A program made the position numbers and the translations under genes. Shown piece after piece: positions 33,060 through 39,075 of a DNA stretch of 39,075 bases. The stretch is from Lachnospiraceae bacterium (GTDB taxonomy: Bacteria; Bacillota; Clostridia; Lachnospirales; Lachnospiraceae), in the NCBI GenBank assembly GCA_017457865.1, contig JAFTGN010000051.1, positions 1 to 39,075 on the forward strand. The letters run 5' to 3'. The notes under the pieces were generated by a model. The model was not told the DNA's origin and made no database searches. It saw nothing but the letters and a program-made list of their open reading frames with translations. Each line of letters opens with the position of its first letter. Within the stretch, counting starts at the first letter, position 1.

Positions 33060-33296
33060 TTCCCATTCCCCCATTTTTCCAAATGATTCCAATCCTTCTT
33101 TTTATAAAGCACGATTCTTATATGTCGCATATTTCATTGAAAATTCATACAGAACATTATTTTGTAGTATTTCTTACTTCCATAACAATCCAATCAATTC
33201 TGCAATTTTCAAACTGTTATTTTTCCCTACATACAATATGACGATAAAAATTTGGATTGGTTACACTTTTTCCTGTTTTTCCATATATCAGCGATA
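33060..33296. other. AT-rich intergenic region upstream of the frameshifted regulator
   Basis: No gene is seen. It must carry the promoter for the regulator at 33059; candidates are weak. An AACAGTTTG motif on the minus strand near 33215 resembles a LytTR half-site but is single. Confidence 0.35.
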
Positions 33297-33353
33297 TAAA
33301 AAATCTGCAAAACCACTGCCATTTTGCAGGCATATGATTTTGCAGATGTTTCT
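33297..33353 (-). terminator. Terminator after the second LytTR regulator (copy 2 of duplicated module)
   Basis: CTGCAAAA-N9-TTTTGCAG (33305-33329) followed on the minus strand by ATTTTTTATA. The stem, loop and the adjoining ATTTTGCAGATGTTTCTAT are nearly identical to 27080-27128. Confidence 0.85.
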
Positions 33354-33379
33354 ATCATTCAACTATTCATGTATGTTTT

Positions 33380-34123
33380 TTACTGTCCCCACCTTTCCCG
33401 CAATGCTTTTCCAAGCCTGACAGACAAAGGAATGGTGGTTTCGTCTTGCAAGACAATCTCATGGGCATTCCAGTGGATCTCTTTGATATAATCCAGATTC
33501 ACAAGATACATCCGGTGGCATCTGTAAAACCGTTCGTCCAACATTTTCTTCACTTCTTTCAGATTACCACAAAAATCTATGATCTGATTTTTTCCATATA
33601 ATGTCACTTTCTTGGATACATGGGGAGAAACCTCAAAATAAAAAATATCTTCATAGGGAATCTGCCAAAGTTTGCAACCAGACTTTACCCTGAAATGGTG
33701 CGCCAAATGTTCCACCTCCACACTCTGATTCAACTGGCCCACATGTGCCAGACATTGTCCCACTCTTTGTTTCAAATCTGTACACTCCTCTTTCACAATA
33801 AAATCCATGGCTTCTACCTTATAATAAAATGTCATATGGCTCATCTCAGAGTGGGTTGTGACAAAGATAATAAACGCTCTGGGCTGGTGTGCCCGAATTT
33901 CCACTGCCAGATCCAATCCATTGATTTCTGCCCCTAAATCAATATCCAGAAAATAAATTCCCGGCTCATTGCTCTGTTCCATCTGATCCAGAATCTGCTT
34001 TGGATGGTCTGCAACCATCTCCACTTTCATGTCCAACTGTTCTTCCTGAATCACTGCCTCAATTGCAGCTACCATCCTGTCCAATTGTTTCTGGTTGTCT
34101 TCACATACATATATTTTCAGCAT
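33380..34123 (-). CDS. AgrA-like LytTR response regulator
   Basis: 247 aa. Receiver domain (1-125): MLKIYVCEDNQKQLDRM, phospho-Asp in YFLDIDLGAEINGLDLA, FVTTHSEM, and YKVEAMDFIVKE. LytTR domain (about 145-245): QIPYEDIFYFEVSPHVSKKV, GNLKEVKKMLDERFYRCHRM, YLVNLDYIKEI, ETTIPLSVRLGKAL. GTGGAGGG precedes the ATG. It is a clear paralog of the regulator at 37712 and binds DNA direct repeats by family rule. No kinase gene is adjacent; it lies between VanZ and the lipoprotein/ABC operon. Confidence 0.93.
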   Translation of the reverse strand: MLKIYVCEDNQKQLDRMVAAIEAVIQEEQLDMKVEMVADHPKQILDQMEQSNEPGIYFLDIDLGAEINGLDLAVEIRAHQPRAFIIFVTTHSEMSHMTFYYKVEAMDFIVKEECTDLKQRVGQCLAHVGQLNQSVEVEHLAHHFRVKSGCKLWQIPYEDIFYFEVSPHVSKKVTLYGKNQIIDFCGNLKEVKKMLDERFYRCHRMYLVNLDYIKEIHWNAHEIVLQDETTIPLSVRLGKALRERWGQ

Positions 34124-34187
34124 ATTCCCTCCACTTCCTGCTGCGATCCATCTGCCTGTTCCATTTCATGTCTCGTATCTGATATTC

Positions 34188-34283
34188 CATTCCAAATCGA
34201 CTTTGTCGTTTGTGTTTTTGCCTACAAAACTCAGGATTTTGCTTCGCAAAACCTTCGCGGAATAGTGGCTCCTGAATAGTTAC
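34188..34283 (-). repeat. Family B intergenic element (B4)
   Basis: Minus strand GTAACTATTCAGGAGCCACT, then the hairpin core GGTTTTGCGAAGCAAAATCC, TGAGTTTTG, and the second module GACAAAGTCGATTTGGAATG shared with B1. Lies just upstream of the AgrA-like gene. Confidence 0.7.
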
Positions 34284-34299
34284 ATAACTTCATATATTT

Positions 34300-34422
34300 G
34301 AGAAACACAAGAAACAGGACTGCTTTTTCACATCCTGTTCCTTGTATTTCTTCTCCATATCATCCTGTATTTTCTTCCGTAAAATCAAGACTTTTGATCC
34401 CTCGTAATGGATGAAGGGATTT
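34300..34422 (-). terminator. Region after vanZ with a possible weak terminator
   Basis: Minus strand AACAGGA-N13-TCCTGTT followed by TCTTGTGTTTC (about 34310-34345). The T tract is broken, so the call is weak. Nothing else is seen here. Confidence 0.35.
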
Positions 34423-34977
34423 TTACTGTGTTGAACCGAAATCCCTTGCCTTCCACCACAGACAAATCCTTGTATACACAAAATATCCAATCCATGCGCC
34501 ACTGCAATTGAACACCAAATCATCAATATCCATATATCTGCCGGAACAATATTCCAATCCTTCTATGATGCCTGCCATGACCAGAGAAATCAGAAGCACT
34601 TTCCACCAGTTCCAGCGGTACTTAGAAAAAGAAACCGGCAGAAAGAAACCAACTGGTGCAAACAATATCACATTATACCCCATCTGTGCAATGGAAACCA
34701 CCGGATTTTCTATCAACGACTGCACACTGTAAAAGACAGGAACCAAATTAGGTTCCATAAAAAATTTAGGAAAACCATCCACAAACACTTTGTAGGCATC
34801 CGTCAAAAACACAATCCCAGCCAGACTTGTCAGAAGCAGGAATCTGCCTCCCCACTCCAAGTAGCTTCCTTTTTTCCGGAGAAACAAACAAAGAATAAAC
34901 CAGATGCCCCATATGAGTAACGCAATCTCCATAGAGGGCAATAAATAATGATTTAATGCACCAATGATATCCATCAT
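34423..34977 (-). CDS. VanZ-family membrane protein
   Basis: 184 aa. Five predicted membrane helices, with the VanZ pattern: EPNLVPVFYSV, MGYNVILFAPVGFFLPVSF, a charged turn SKYRWNWWKVLLISLVMAGI, EGLEYCSGRYMDIDDLVFNC and a terminal helix IGYFVYTRICLWW. VanZ-like proteins are linked to low-level glycopeptide resistance and envelope homeostasis, but most have no known role. It follows the two permeases by 61 bases on the same strand, so it probably belongs to that ABC operon. AAAGGGGG precedes the tandem ATGATG start. Confidence 0.9.
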   Translation of the reverse strand: MMDIIGALNHYLLPSMEIALLIWGIWFILCLFLRKKGSYLEWGGRFLLLTSLAGIVFLTDAYKVFVDGFPKFFMEPNLVPVFYSVQSLIENPVVSIAQMGYNVILFAPVGFFLPVSFSKYRWNWWKVLLISLVMAGIIEGLEYCSGRYMDIDDLVFNCSGAWIGYFVYTRICLWWKARDFGSTQ

Positions 34978-35038
34978 TTCAACCCCCTTTCAATACCTTT
35001 TTTCTTTAGAATCATGTACCTACCATCTGATCTGCTTA

Positions 35039-35761
35039 TCACTTCGCGTCCAAGTGCTTCAACGCAAAGCATCCAGCGATTCCATAAATCAATATTCCAC
35101 CAAGGCTCATACAAATATTTTGAATCCATTCACCTGCATTGAAATTTAATGTCTGCAGATAGAGCAGCTGTTCGGAAATCAGCATTCCACTTATCAGCCG
35201 ACTGCCTATCGGAATAAAATCCACTAGAAGGCTCAAAACATTGGTCAGTATCACATATGATACAATCAATACAATTTCATTTCTGCAAATAATCATCAGC
35301 AGATCCACCAGCACTGTATTGTGTACAAGAATCAACAGTGCCAGAATACACGAGCCAAGATAGATTTGCCAGTCATACACACCGATTCCACGATCTGTTA
35401 CGAGCATACTCACTATAAAATATATAGCTATGGAAACCACAAATATGGTCACATTCACAGCCAGCTGAACCACCAGCTTTCCCAGATAAATGTCTGTCTT
35501 TTTATGAATCACACAGATATTCTTAATGGTGTGATATCTATATTCCTCATACAGATTAAATTGAAACACGATCGTGACCGGCAGAATATACCGAAGCATT
35601 CCGATCAAACATCTGAAATTTGCACCAAATGAGTCTACATGATAATAAAATCTGAAAAACAGCCCGATTGTGACCAGAATTCCAGGAATGAGTACCGCTG
35701 CAATCCGATAACTTTTATTAAATCTTAATCTATAAAATTCACCCTGAATCATTTCTTTCAT
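35039..35761 (-). CDS. ABC-2 permease (lantibiotic/bacitracin type)
   Basis: 240 aa, about six membrane helices: YRIAAVLIPGILVTIGLFF, LRYILPVTIVFQFNL, VVQLAVNVTIFVVSIAIYFI, LGSCILALLILVHNTVLVDL, IVLIVSYVILTNVLSLLVDF and LGGILIYGIAGCFALKHL. The EYRYHTIKNICVIHKKTDIY loop after helix 2 is typical of BcrB/LanE-G-like permeases. Its ATG overlaps the stop of the preceding permease by four bases (ATGA), so the pair is co-translated and should form a heterodimer driven by the ATPase at 36503. Confidence 0.85.
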   Translation of the reverse strand: MKEMIQGEFYRLRFNKSYRIAAVLIPGILVTIGLFFRFYYHVDSFGANFRCLIGMLRYILPVTIVFQFNLYEEYRYHTIKNICVIHKKTDIYLGKLVVQLAVNVTIFVVSIAIYFIVSMLVTDRGIGVYDWQIYLGSCILALLILVHNTVLVDLLMIICRNEIVLIVSYVILTNVLSLLVDFIPIGSRLISGMLISEQLLYLQTLNFNAGEWIQNICMSLGGILIYGIAGCFALKHLDAK

Positions 35762-36501
35762 CTGCTACCACGCACCAATCCATATGCATATTCCCTCGTT
35801 GTCAGAACGTATATCCCCCAACCCATGACCACGTATAGGAGTTCTGAAATAAGTGTACAAAGTATGGCATTTGCAGTCAGTTCATGGCTGTACAGATATC
35901 CAAGTTGTACCGGCATCAGAAGGATCCCTGCCAACTGATTTTCATTTCCATGGCCCGCAATGAGAAAGATCAGTATAAGCTGTATCACAACATAATAATA
36001 CAGAATGACTGTTACCATTGCAGATTTGATCTTCAGGAAAACGATATCCATGATAAACACAGCCGCCACGTAGGCAGGAATGGAAATCACTATTTTTATG
36101 ACTGCATGTTTTAACAGTTCCATATCAATCCCTGTGCCATACTGCATGATAACCGCCGCACCAATCAGAACAAGTAAGAAATAGGCAAACAGCACCATCG
36201 CCTTGACCAGCTGCACCACTGCTTTCCATTGCAGTACCTTGTCTATTTTATAATTCAGAGCCTGCTGGTTTTTCAGTGTACCTGCTGAAATTTCCTCAGA
36301 AACGATGGAAAGAACCAAAATAACTGCTACAAAAGCACCCAGCGTTACAAAATCCAGATTATGACAGACAAACTCCAGACTTACTGCATCTCTTGCCATG
36401 TAAGCCACTCCCAGTATCATGATTCCCATGAGCAGGGATATGATCACTGCGATTCGATTTCTGCAGATCTTATACAGTTCTGCTTTCATAAATCTTTTCA
36501 T
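35758..36501 (-). CDS. ABC-2 permease (lantibiotic/bacitracin type)
   Basis: 247 aa, about six helices: IAVIISLLMGIMILGVAYMA, LGAFVAVILVLSIVSEEISA, MVLFAYFLLVLIGAAVIMQY, VIKIVISIPAYVAAVFIMDI, VTVILYYYVVIQLILIFLIA and LCTLISELLYVVMGWGIYVL. The EEISAGTLKNQQALNYKI loop matches the ISAGTIKN motif of peptide-antibiotic immunity permeases. Its ribosome binding site AAAGGAGG lies within the last codons of the ATPase gene. Substrate is unknown; a bacteriocin, lantibiotic or signalling peptide is likely. Confidence 0.87.
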   Translation of the reverse strand: MKRFMKAELYKICRNRIAVIISLLMGIMILGVAYMARDAVSLEFVCHNLDFVTLGAFVAVILVLSIVSEEISAGTLKNQQALNYKIDKVLQWKAVVQLVKAMVLFAYFLLVLIGAAVIMQYGTGIDMELLKHAVIKIVISIPAYVAAVFIMDIVFLKIKSAMVTVILYYYVVIQLILIFLIAGHGNENQLAGILLMPVQLGYLYSHELTANAILCTLISELLYVVMGWGIYVLTTREYAYGLVRGSR

Positions 36502-36502
36502 T

Positions 36503-37399
36503 TCACGCCTCCTTTCTGATCAGATCAATGAAATACTCTTCCAGTGATACTGTGTTTCTTCTTATCTCATCTACCCTCACTTCATGCCTGATCAACAGCT
36601 GGCTGATATTTCCTACCGTGCAATCCTGACCTTCAATCATCAGCTTATTGGCATCGATTCTTCTGACTGCAATTTCACGGTTCAATTCCTTTATCACCCT
36701 TACAGCCCTTTCCCCATCATCCACCTCAACATAGATTTCATTTGGTGTTTCTCTCTCCATATCTTCTGCTGTGATTTCCTTGATCATTCGTCCCTGATCA
36801 AGGATTCCAAATCTGTTGGCCATCTGTGACAGCTCCGTCAGAATATGGCTTGAAATGAGAATGGTTGTGTGTGAGGTTCTGTGCTTCTTTAAGATCAGCT
36901 CCCGTATCTCCCTGATCCCCTCTGGATCCAATCCATTGATTGGTTCGTCTAAAATCAGAAGCTCTGGATCTCCCAGAAGTGCAAGTCCTATTCCAAGTCT
37001 CTGCTTCATACCAAGCGACAAATGTTTAAATTTTTTATGACAGGCGTCTTTTAACCCGATTTCTTCTATTGTTTGGTCTACACAGGTCTGATCGGATATT
37101 CCCTTGAGTATTCTGTAATATTCCAAATTTTCCTTCACGGTCATATATGGATAAAAAGCAGGATTCTCTATCAGTGCACCGATCCTCTTTTTCCGGATCA
37201 AATTTTCCGGTATGTGGATGCTCCCCTGGTCTGGCGCAAGCATCGAAAGAATCATTCTCATCAGAGTGGTCTTTCCTGCGCCGTTCTTTCCTACCAGACC
37301 GTATATATCCCCTTTATTGACTGTCATACTGATATGATCAATGATCTGCTTATTTCCAATCTTCTTATTTACATTGTCAATCTGTATTATCTGTTCCAT
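36503..37399 (-). CDS. ABC transporter ATP-binding protein (BcrA/LanF type)
   Basis: 298 aa. Walker A GLVGKNGAGKTTLMRM (residues about 35-50), IGALIENPAFYPYMTVKENL (Q-loop region, typical of peptide immunity ATPases), signature LSLGMKQRLGIGLALL, Walker B LLILDEPINGLDPEG, H-loop LISSHILTELSQ, and a ~75-residue C-terminal domain like that of BcrA. The E of Walker B is present, so it should be active. First gene of the operon ATPase-permease-permease-VanZ; GAGGAG lies about 10 bases before the ATG. Two 17-base direct repeats lie upstream. Confidence 0.94.
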   Translation of the reverse strand: MEQIIQIDNVNKKIGNKQIIDHISMTVNKGDIYGLVGKNGAGKTTLMRMILSMLAPDQGSIHIPENLIRKKRIGALIENPAFYPYMTVKENLEYYRILKGISDQTCVDQTIEEIGLKDACHKKFKHLSLGMKQRLGIGLALLGDPELLILDEPINGLDPEGIREIRELILKKHRTSHTTILISSHILTELSQMANRFGILDQGRMIKEITAEDMERETPNEIYVEVDDGERAVRVIKELNREIAVRRIDANKLMIEGQDCTVGNISQLLIRHEVRVDEIRRNTVSLEEYFIDLIRKEA

Positions 37400-37475
37400 C
37401 TATCTATCTCTACTCCTCAAAATTATAATCTGCTTTACAGTCCTCATTTTACTACAAAAATTTTACTTGTTTCAC

Positions 37476-37543
37476 TTTTGTAATAAACAGGCGTTTTTGC
37501 GCCTTAAGCGTTTCTTTTCCCTTCCTTTTTGTAAAAAACAGGC
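37476..37543 (-). promoter_or_regulatory. Pair of 17-base direct repeats upstream of the ABC operon
   Basis: TTTTGTAATAAACAGGC (37476-37492) and TTTTGTAAAAAACAGGC (37527-37543) differ at one base and are offset by 51 bases, about five helical turns. Candidate binding sites for a neighbouring LytTR regulator, or remnants of a duplication. No confident promoter for the minus-strand operon was found. Confidence 0.5.
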
Positions 37544-37586
37544 ATTTTCTCTATCACCTCTACCCATAGGATAATACAATTTCCCA

Positions 37587-37615
37587 TTGACAAGTTTCAT
37601 TATATATCTTACAAT
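37587..37615 (+). promoter_or_regulatory. Promoter of the third LytTR regulator
   Basis: TTGACA (37587-37592), 17-base spacer, TACAAT (37610-37615). Confidence 0.72.
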
Positions 37616-37711
37616 AATCATGATGAAAAACATGGTAAATATGCAGAGTCCCCTTTTTCTATTACAGGATGCACTCTGTATTGATCAAACTGATCTTGAA
37701 AAGGAGTTTTT

Positions 37712-38458
37712 GTGTTACATTTATATATTTGTGAAGATAATGAATTCCAGAGACAACAACTGGTATCCACGATAGAAAAGATCATATTAATGGAGAACTT
37801 TGATTTGACTTTGAAATGTGCCACAGCCGATCCTGATGAATTATGTTCCGTTGCCTCCTCTGCCGATGACACTGGACTATATTTTCTGGATATCGATTTG
37901 CATGCAGAGATAAACGGTCTGGAGCTGGCACAGAAAATCCGCCAATTTGACATGCGTGGTTTTATTGTGTTTGTCACCACCCATTCCGAAATGTGCAGCA
38001 TGACTTTTTCTTATAAAGTAGAAGCCATGGATTTTATTGTAAAAGATGACATAGAAAATTTACACGAAAGAATCTTACAATGCATCCAGAAAGCGTATGA
38101 ACGATACAGTTCCCCAAACAATCAGACCCAACCGGTTTTCCGTATCATCACCAGGGACAGGGAGCAGTGCATTCCTTATGACCATATTTTGTTTTTTGAA
38201 ACAACTGCCAATGCGCATAAGGTATTGTTACATACATATGACGGATTCATGGAAATCCCCGGTCAGCTGAAACAACTAGAGCACCAACTATCCAGTGACC
38301 CTCGCTTTTGCAGATGTCATCGATGTTTTCTTATCAACTGCGATCATATTCTGCATATTAACACGAAAACACACATGGTCACACTGGATAACCAGGAAGC
38401 ATGTCTGGCATCCTCAAAAGGAATCAAATTATTACTGCACCACCCAGACAGCCCATAA
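37712..38458 (+). CDS. AgrA-like LytTR response regulator
   Basis: 248 aa, starting at GTG 37712 with AAAAGGAG 7 bases upstream. Receiver: LHLYICEDNEFQRQQLVSTI, phospho-Asp in YFLDIDLHAEINGLELAQKI, FVTTHSEMCSMTFSYKVEAM and DFIVKDD. LytTR domain (about 145-245): CIPYDHILFFETTANAHKVL, RFCRCHRCFLINCDHILHIN. Close paralog of the regulator at 33380. It is followed by a kinase-like membrane gene 57 bases on, the AgrA-AgrC order. Transcribed divergently from the ABC/VanZ operon, its likely target. Confidence 0.93.
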   Translation: MLHLYICEDNEFQRQQLVSTIEKIILMENFDLTLKCATADPDELCSVASSADDTGLYFLDIDLHAEINGLELAQKIRQFDMRGFIVFVTTHSEMCSMTFSYKVEAMDFIVKDDIENLHERILQCIQKAYERYSSPNNQTQPVFRIITRDREQCIPYDHILFFETTANAHKVLLHTYDGFMEIPGQLKQLEHQLSSDPRFCRCHRCFLINCDHILHINTKTHMVTLDNQEACLASSKGIKLLLHHPDSP

Positions 38459-38515
38459 TTTTTTGATTGATCAGAACAAATACGACATTTTATTAGATAG
38501 GTATAGGTATTCCAT

Positions 38516-38938
38516 ATGACTCTTTTTACGAATTTTTTTACCAGTGCATGGATTCCCCTTGCACTTGGCATTTTTCTATATCACCCGAAACGTGGCAAGA
38601 AGTTTTATGTAGGACTCGGTTTGATTTTTGCTGCTTTGTTCCTTATCGCCAATATTGCCGCCAATGAACTGACCCTACTGGTCAATGTTCCATTTATGGC
38701 ACTTGTCTTTTATTTTGTCATGGGATGCCGCCTGATCGAACTGATTTATATTCCCATTTCCTATATATTGATTGTTTTGTGTGATTATGGAATAGAATCA
38801 TTGTGTCTGACCATTTTTCCAATTTCAACTGAAACAATGCTATACGAATATCCGTATAGCTTTTACTCTGTTTTATTGATCACTGTTTTAGTCACAATAT
38901 TGGCTGTTGGAGGGCGATTTGTCATTGAATTTTTGTAA
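38516..38938 (+). pseudogene. Truncated sensor-kinase membrane domain (AgrC/GHKL type)
   Basis: 140 aa made of five hydrophobic helices: SAWIPLALGIFLY, VGLGLIFAALFLIANIAA, LLVNVPFMALVFYFVM, LIYIPISYILIVLCDYGI and YSVLLITVLVTILAVGG. This is the usual N-terminal sensor of Agr-type histidine kinases. It lies just after an AgrA-like regulator, but there is no dimerisation or ATPase (GHKL) domain: the frame ends FVIEFL and the stop TAA is within GTAACTGTTCAGGA, the conserved end of a family B repeat. I infer that repeat insertion or a repeat-mediated rearrangement cut the gene. A kinase remnant may lie beyond the window. AGGTATAGG precedes its ATG. Confidence 0.65.
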
Positions 38939-38975
38939 CTGTTCAGGACCATTGTTTCGACCGACTCCTGATATA
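38935..38975 (+). repeat. Family B end at the break of the kinase gene (B6)
   Basis: GTAACTGTTCAGGACCATTG matches the first bases of B1 (GTAACTGTTCAGGAACCATG) and then diverges. Confidence 0.55.
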
Positions 38976-38977
38976 TG

Positions 38978-39020
38978 TGCAAAACAGAGAAAATAAAATT
39001 TCTCATTTTGCTGTTTTGCA
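38978..39020 (+). terminator. Long hairpin after the truncated kinase
   Basis: TGCAAAACAG (38978-38987) pairs perfectly with CTGTTTTGCA (39011-39020), with an inner GAGAAA/TTTCTC stem. There is no T tract after it, so it may be a repeat palindrome rather than a terminator. Confidence 0.45.
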
Positions 39021-39075
39021 TTGTGATTACAGAAGTTATCCACTATCAGTAACACAGATGTGAATCCATTCTGTA

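Noticed and set aside
34290-34526. Minus-strand frame of 78 codons overlapping the end of vanZ
   Set aside because: Starts inside vanZ without a ribosome binding site; VanZ itself ends at a normal length.
37587-37775. Short plus-strand frame as a possible signal-peptide precursor before the LytTR regulator
   Set aside because: No ribosome binding site, overlaps the regulator start in another frame, and lacks a peptide-processing motif or processing gene.
1-39075. CRISPR arrays, rRNA or tRNA genes, complete insertion sequences
   Set aside because: None seen on either strand: no regular spacer-repeat pattern, no cloverleaf with CCA end, no transposase apart from the Rpn remnant.

Overview
The window looks like part of a low-to-mid GC Firmicutes chromosome, most likely a Clostridia/Lachnospiraceae-type gut anaerobe. 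Reasons: a murC / DnaD-like / DnaC-I-like / prs gene order, a long Prs, DUF402 and ComEB-type deaminase genes, AgrA-like LytTR regulators, ABC-2 peptide-type exporters, AGGAGG ribosome binding sites and sigma-A promoters with 17-base spacers.

Layout. (1) 1-260: decayed Rpn-type (PD-(D/E)XK) nuclease remnant. (2) ~350-4340: a clearly AT-rich, probably acquired island. It holds an 89-aa orphan gene, a short candidate ncRNA with a consensus promoter and its own terminator, an XRE-type regulator with an unrecognised C-terminal domain, and an overlapping degenerate RelA/SpoT-like protein with two tandem TGS domains whose reading frame is broken at homopolymer runs. (3) 4340-10420: housekeeping genes murC, DnaD-like, DnaC/DnaI-like and prs, interrupted by copies of a structured intergenic element (family A) and by two tandem arrays of DnaA-box-like 9-mers directly after murC. 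(4) 10420-17125: a membrane-anchored propeller/C39-like protein with a Gly/Pro-rich partner, DUF402, then a sua5-rpiB-dCMP deaminase run. (5) 17340-20910: a glutamate-cysteine ligase-like enzyme with a class II glutamine amidotransferase, and cysK; the promoters of the two units share an operator-like motif. (6) 21130-26890: an assimilatory sulfate operon aprA-aprB-cysD-cysN-lacI, with a perfect LacI-type palindrome upstream of its promoter. (7) 27150-34130: a LytTR-controlled export/resistance-like operon (frameshifted regulator, two paralogous lipoproteins, two permeases, one ATPase) plus a second LytTR regulator. (8) 34420-38940: an ABC ATPase, two permeases and VanZ on the minus strand; on the plus strand a third LytTR regulator and a truncated sensor-kinase membrane domain that stops at a family B repeat.

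How it fits together. The sulfate genes would import sulfur as sulfate -> APS -> sulfite (sulfite reductase is not in the window), CysK would fix sulfide into cysteine, and the ligase/amidotransferase pair probably makes or processes a gamma-glutamyl compound. The LytTR/ABC/VanZ block looks like peptide-antibiotic sensing and efflux, or signal-peptide traffic. Two families of small intergenic repeats run through the whole window and touch gene ends in several places. The most novel-looking unit is the AT-rich island with the regulator plus tandem-TGS pseudo-RSH pair.
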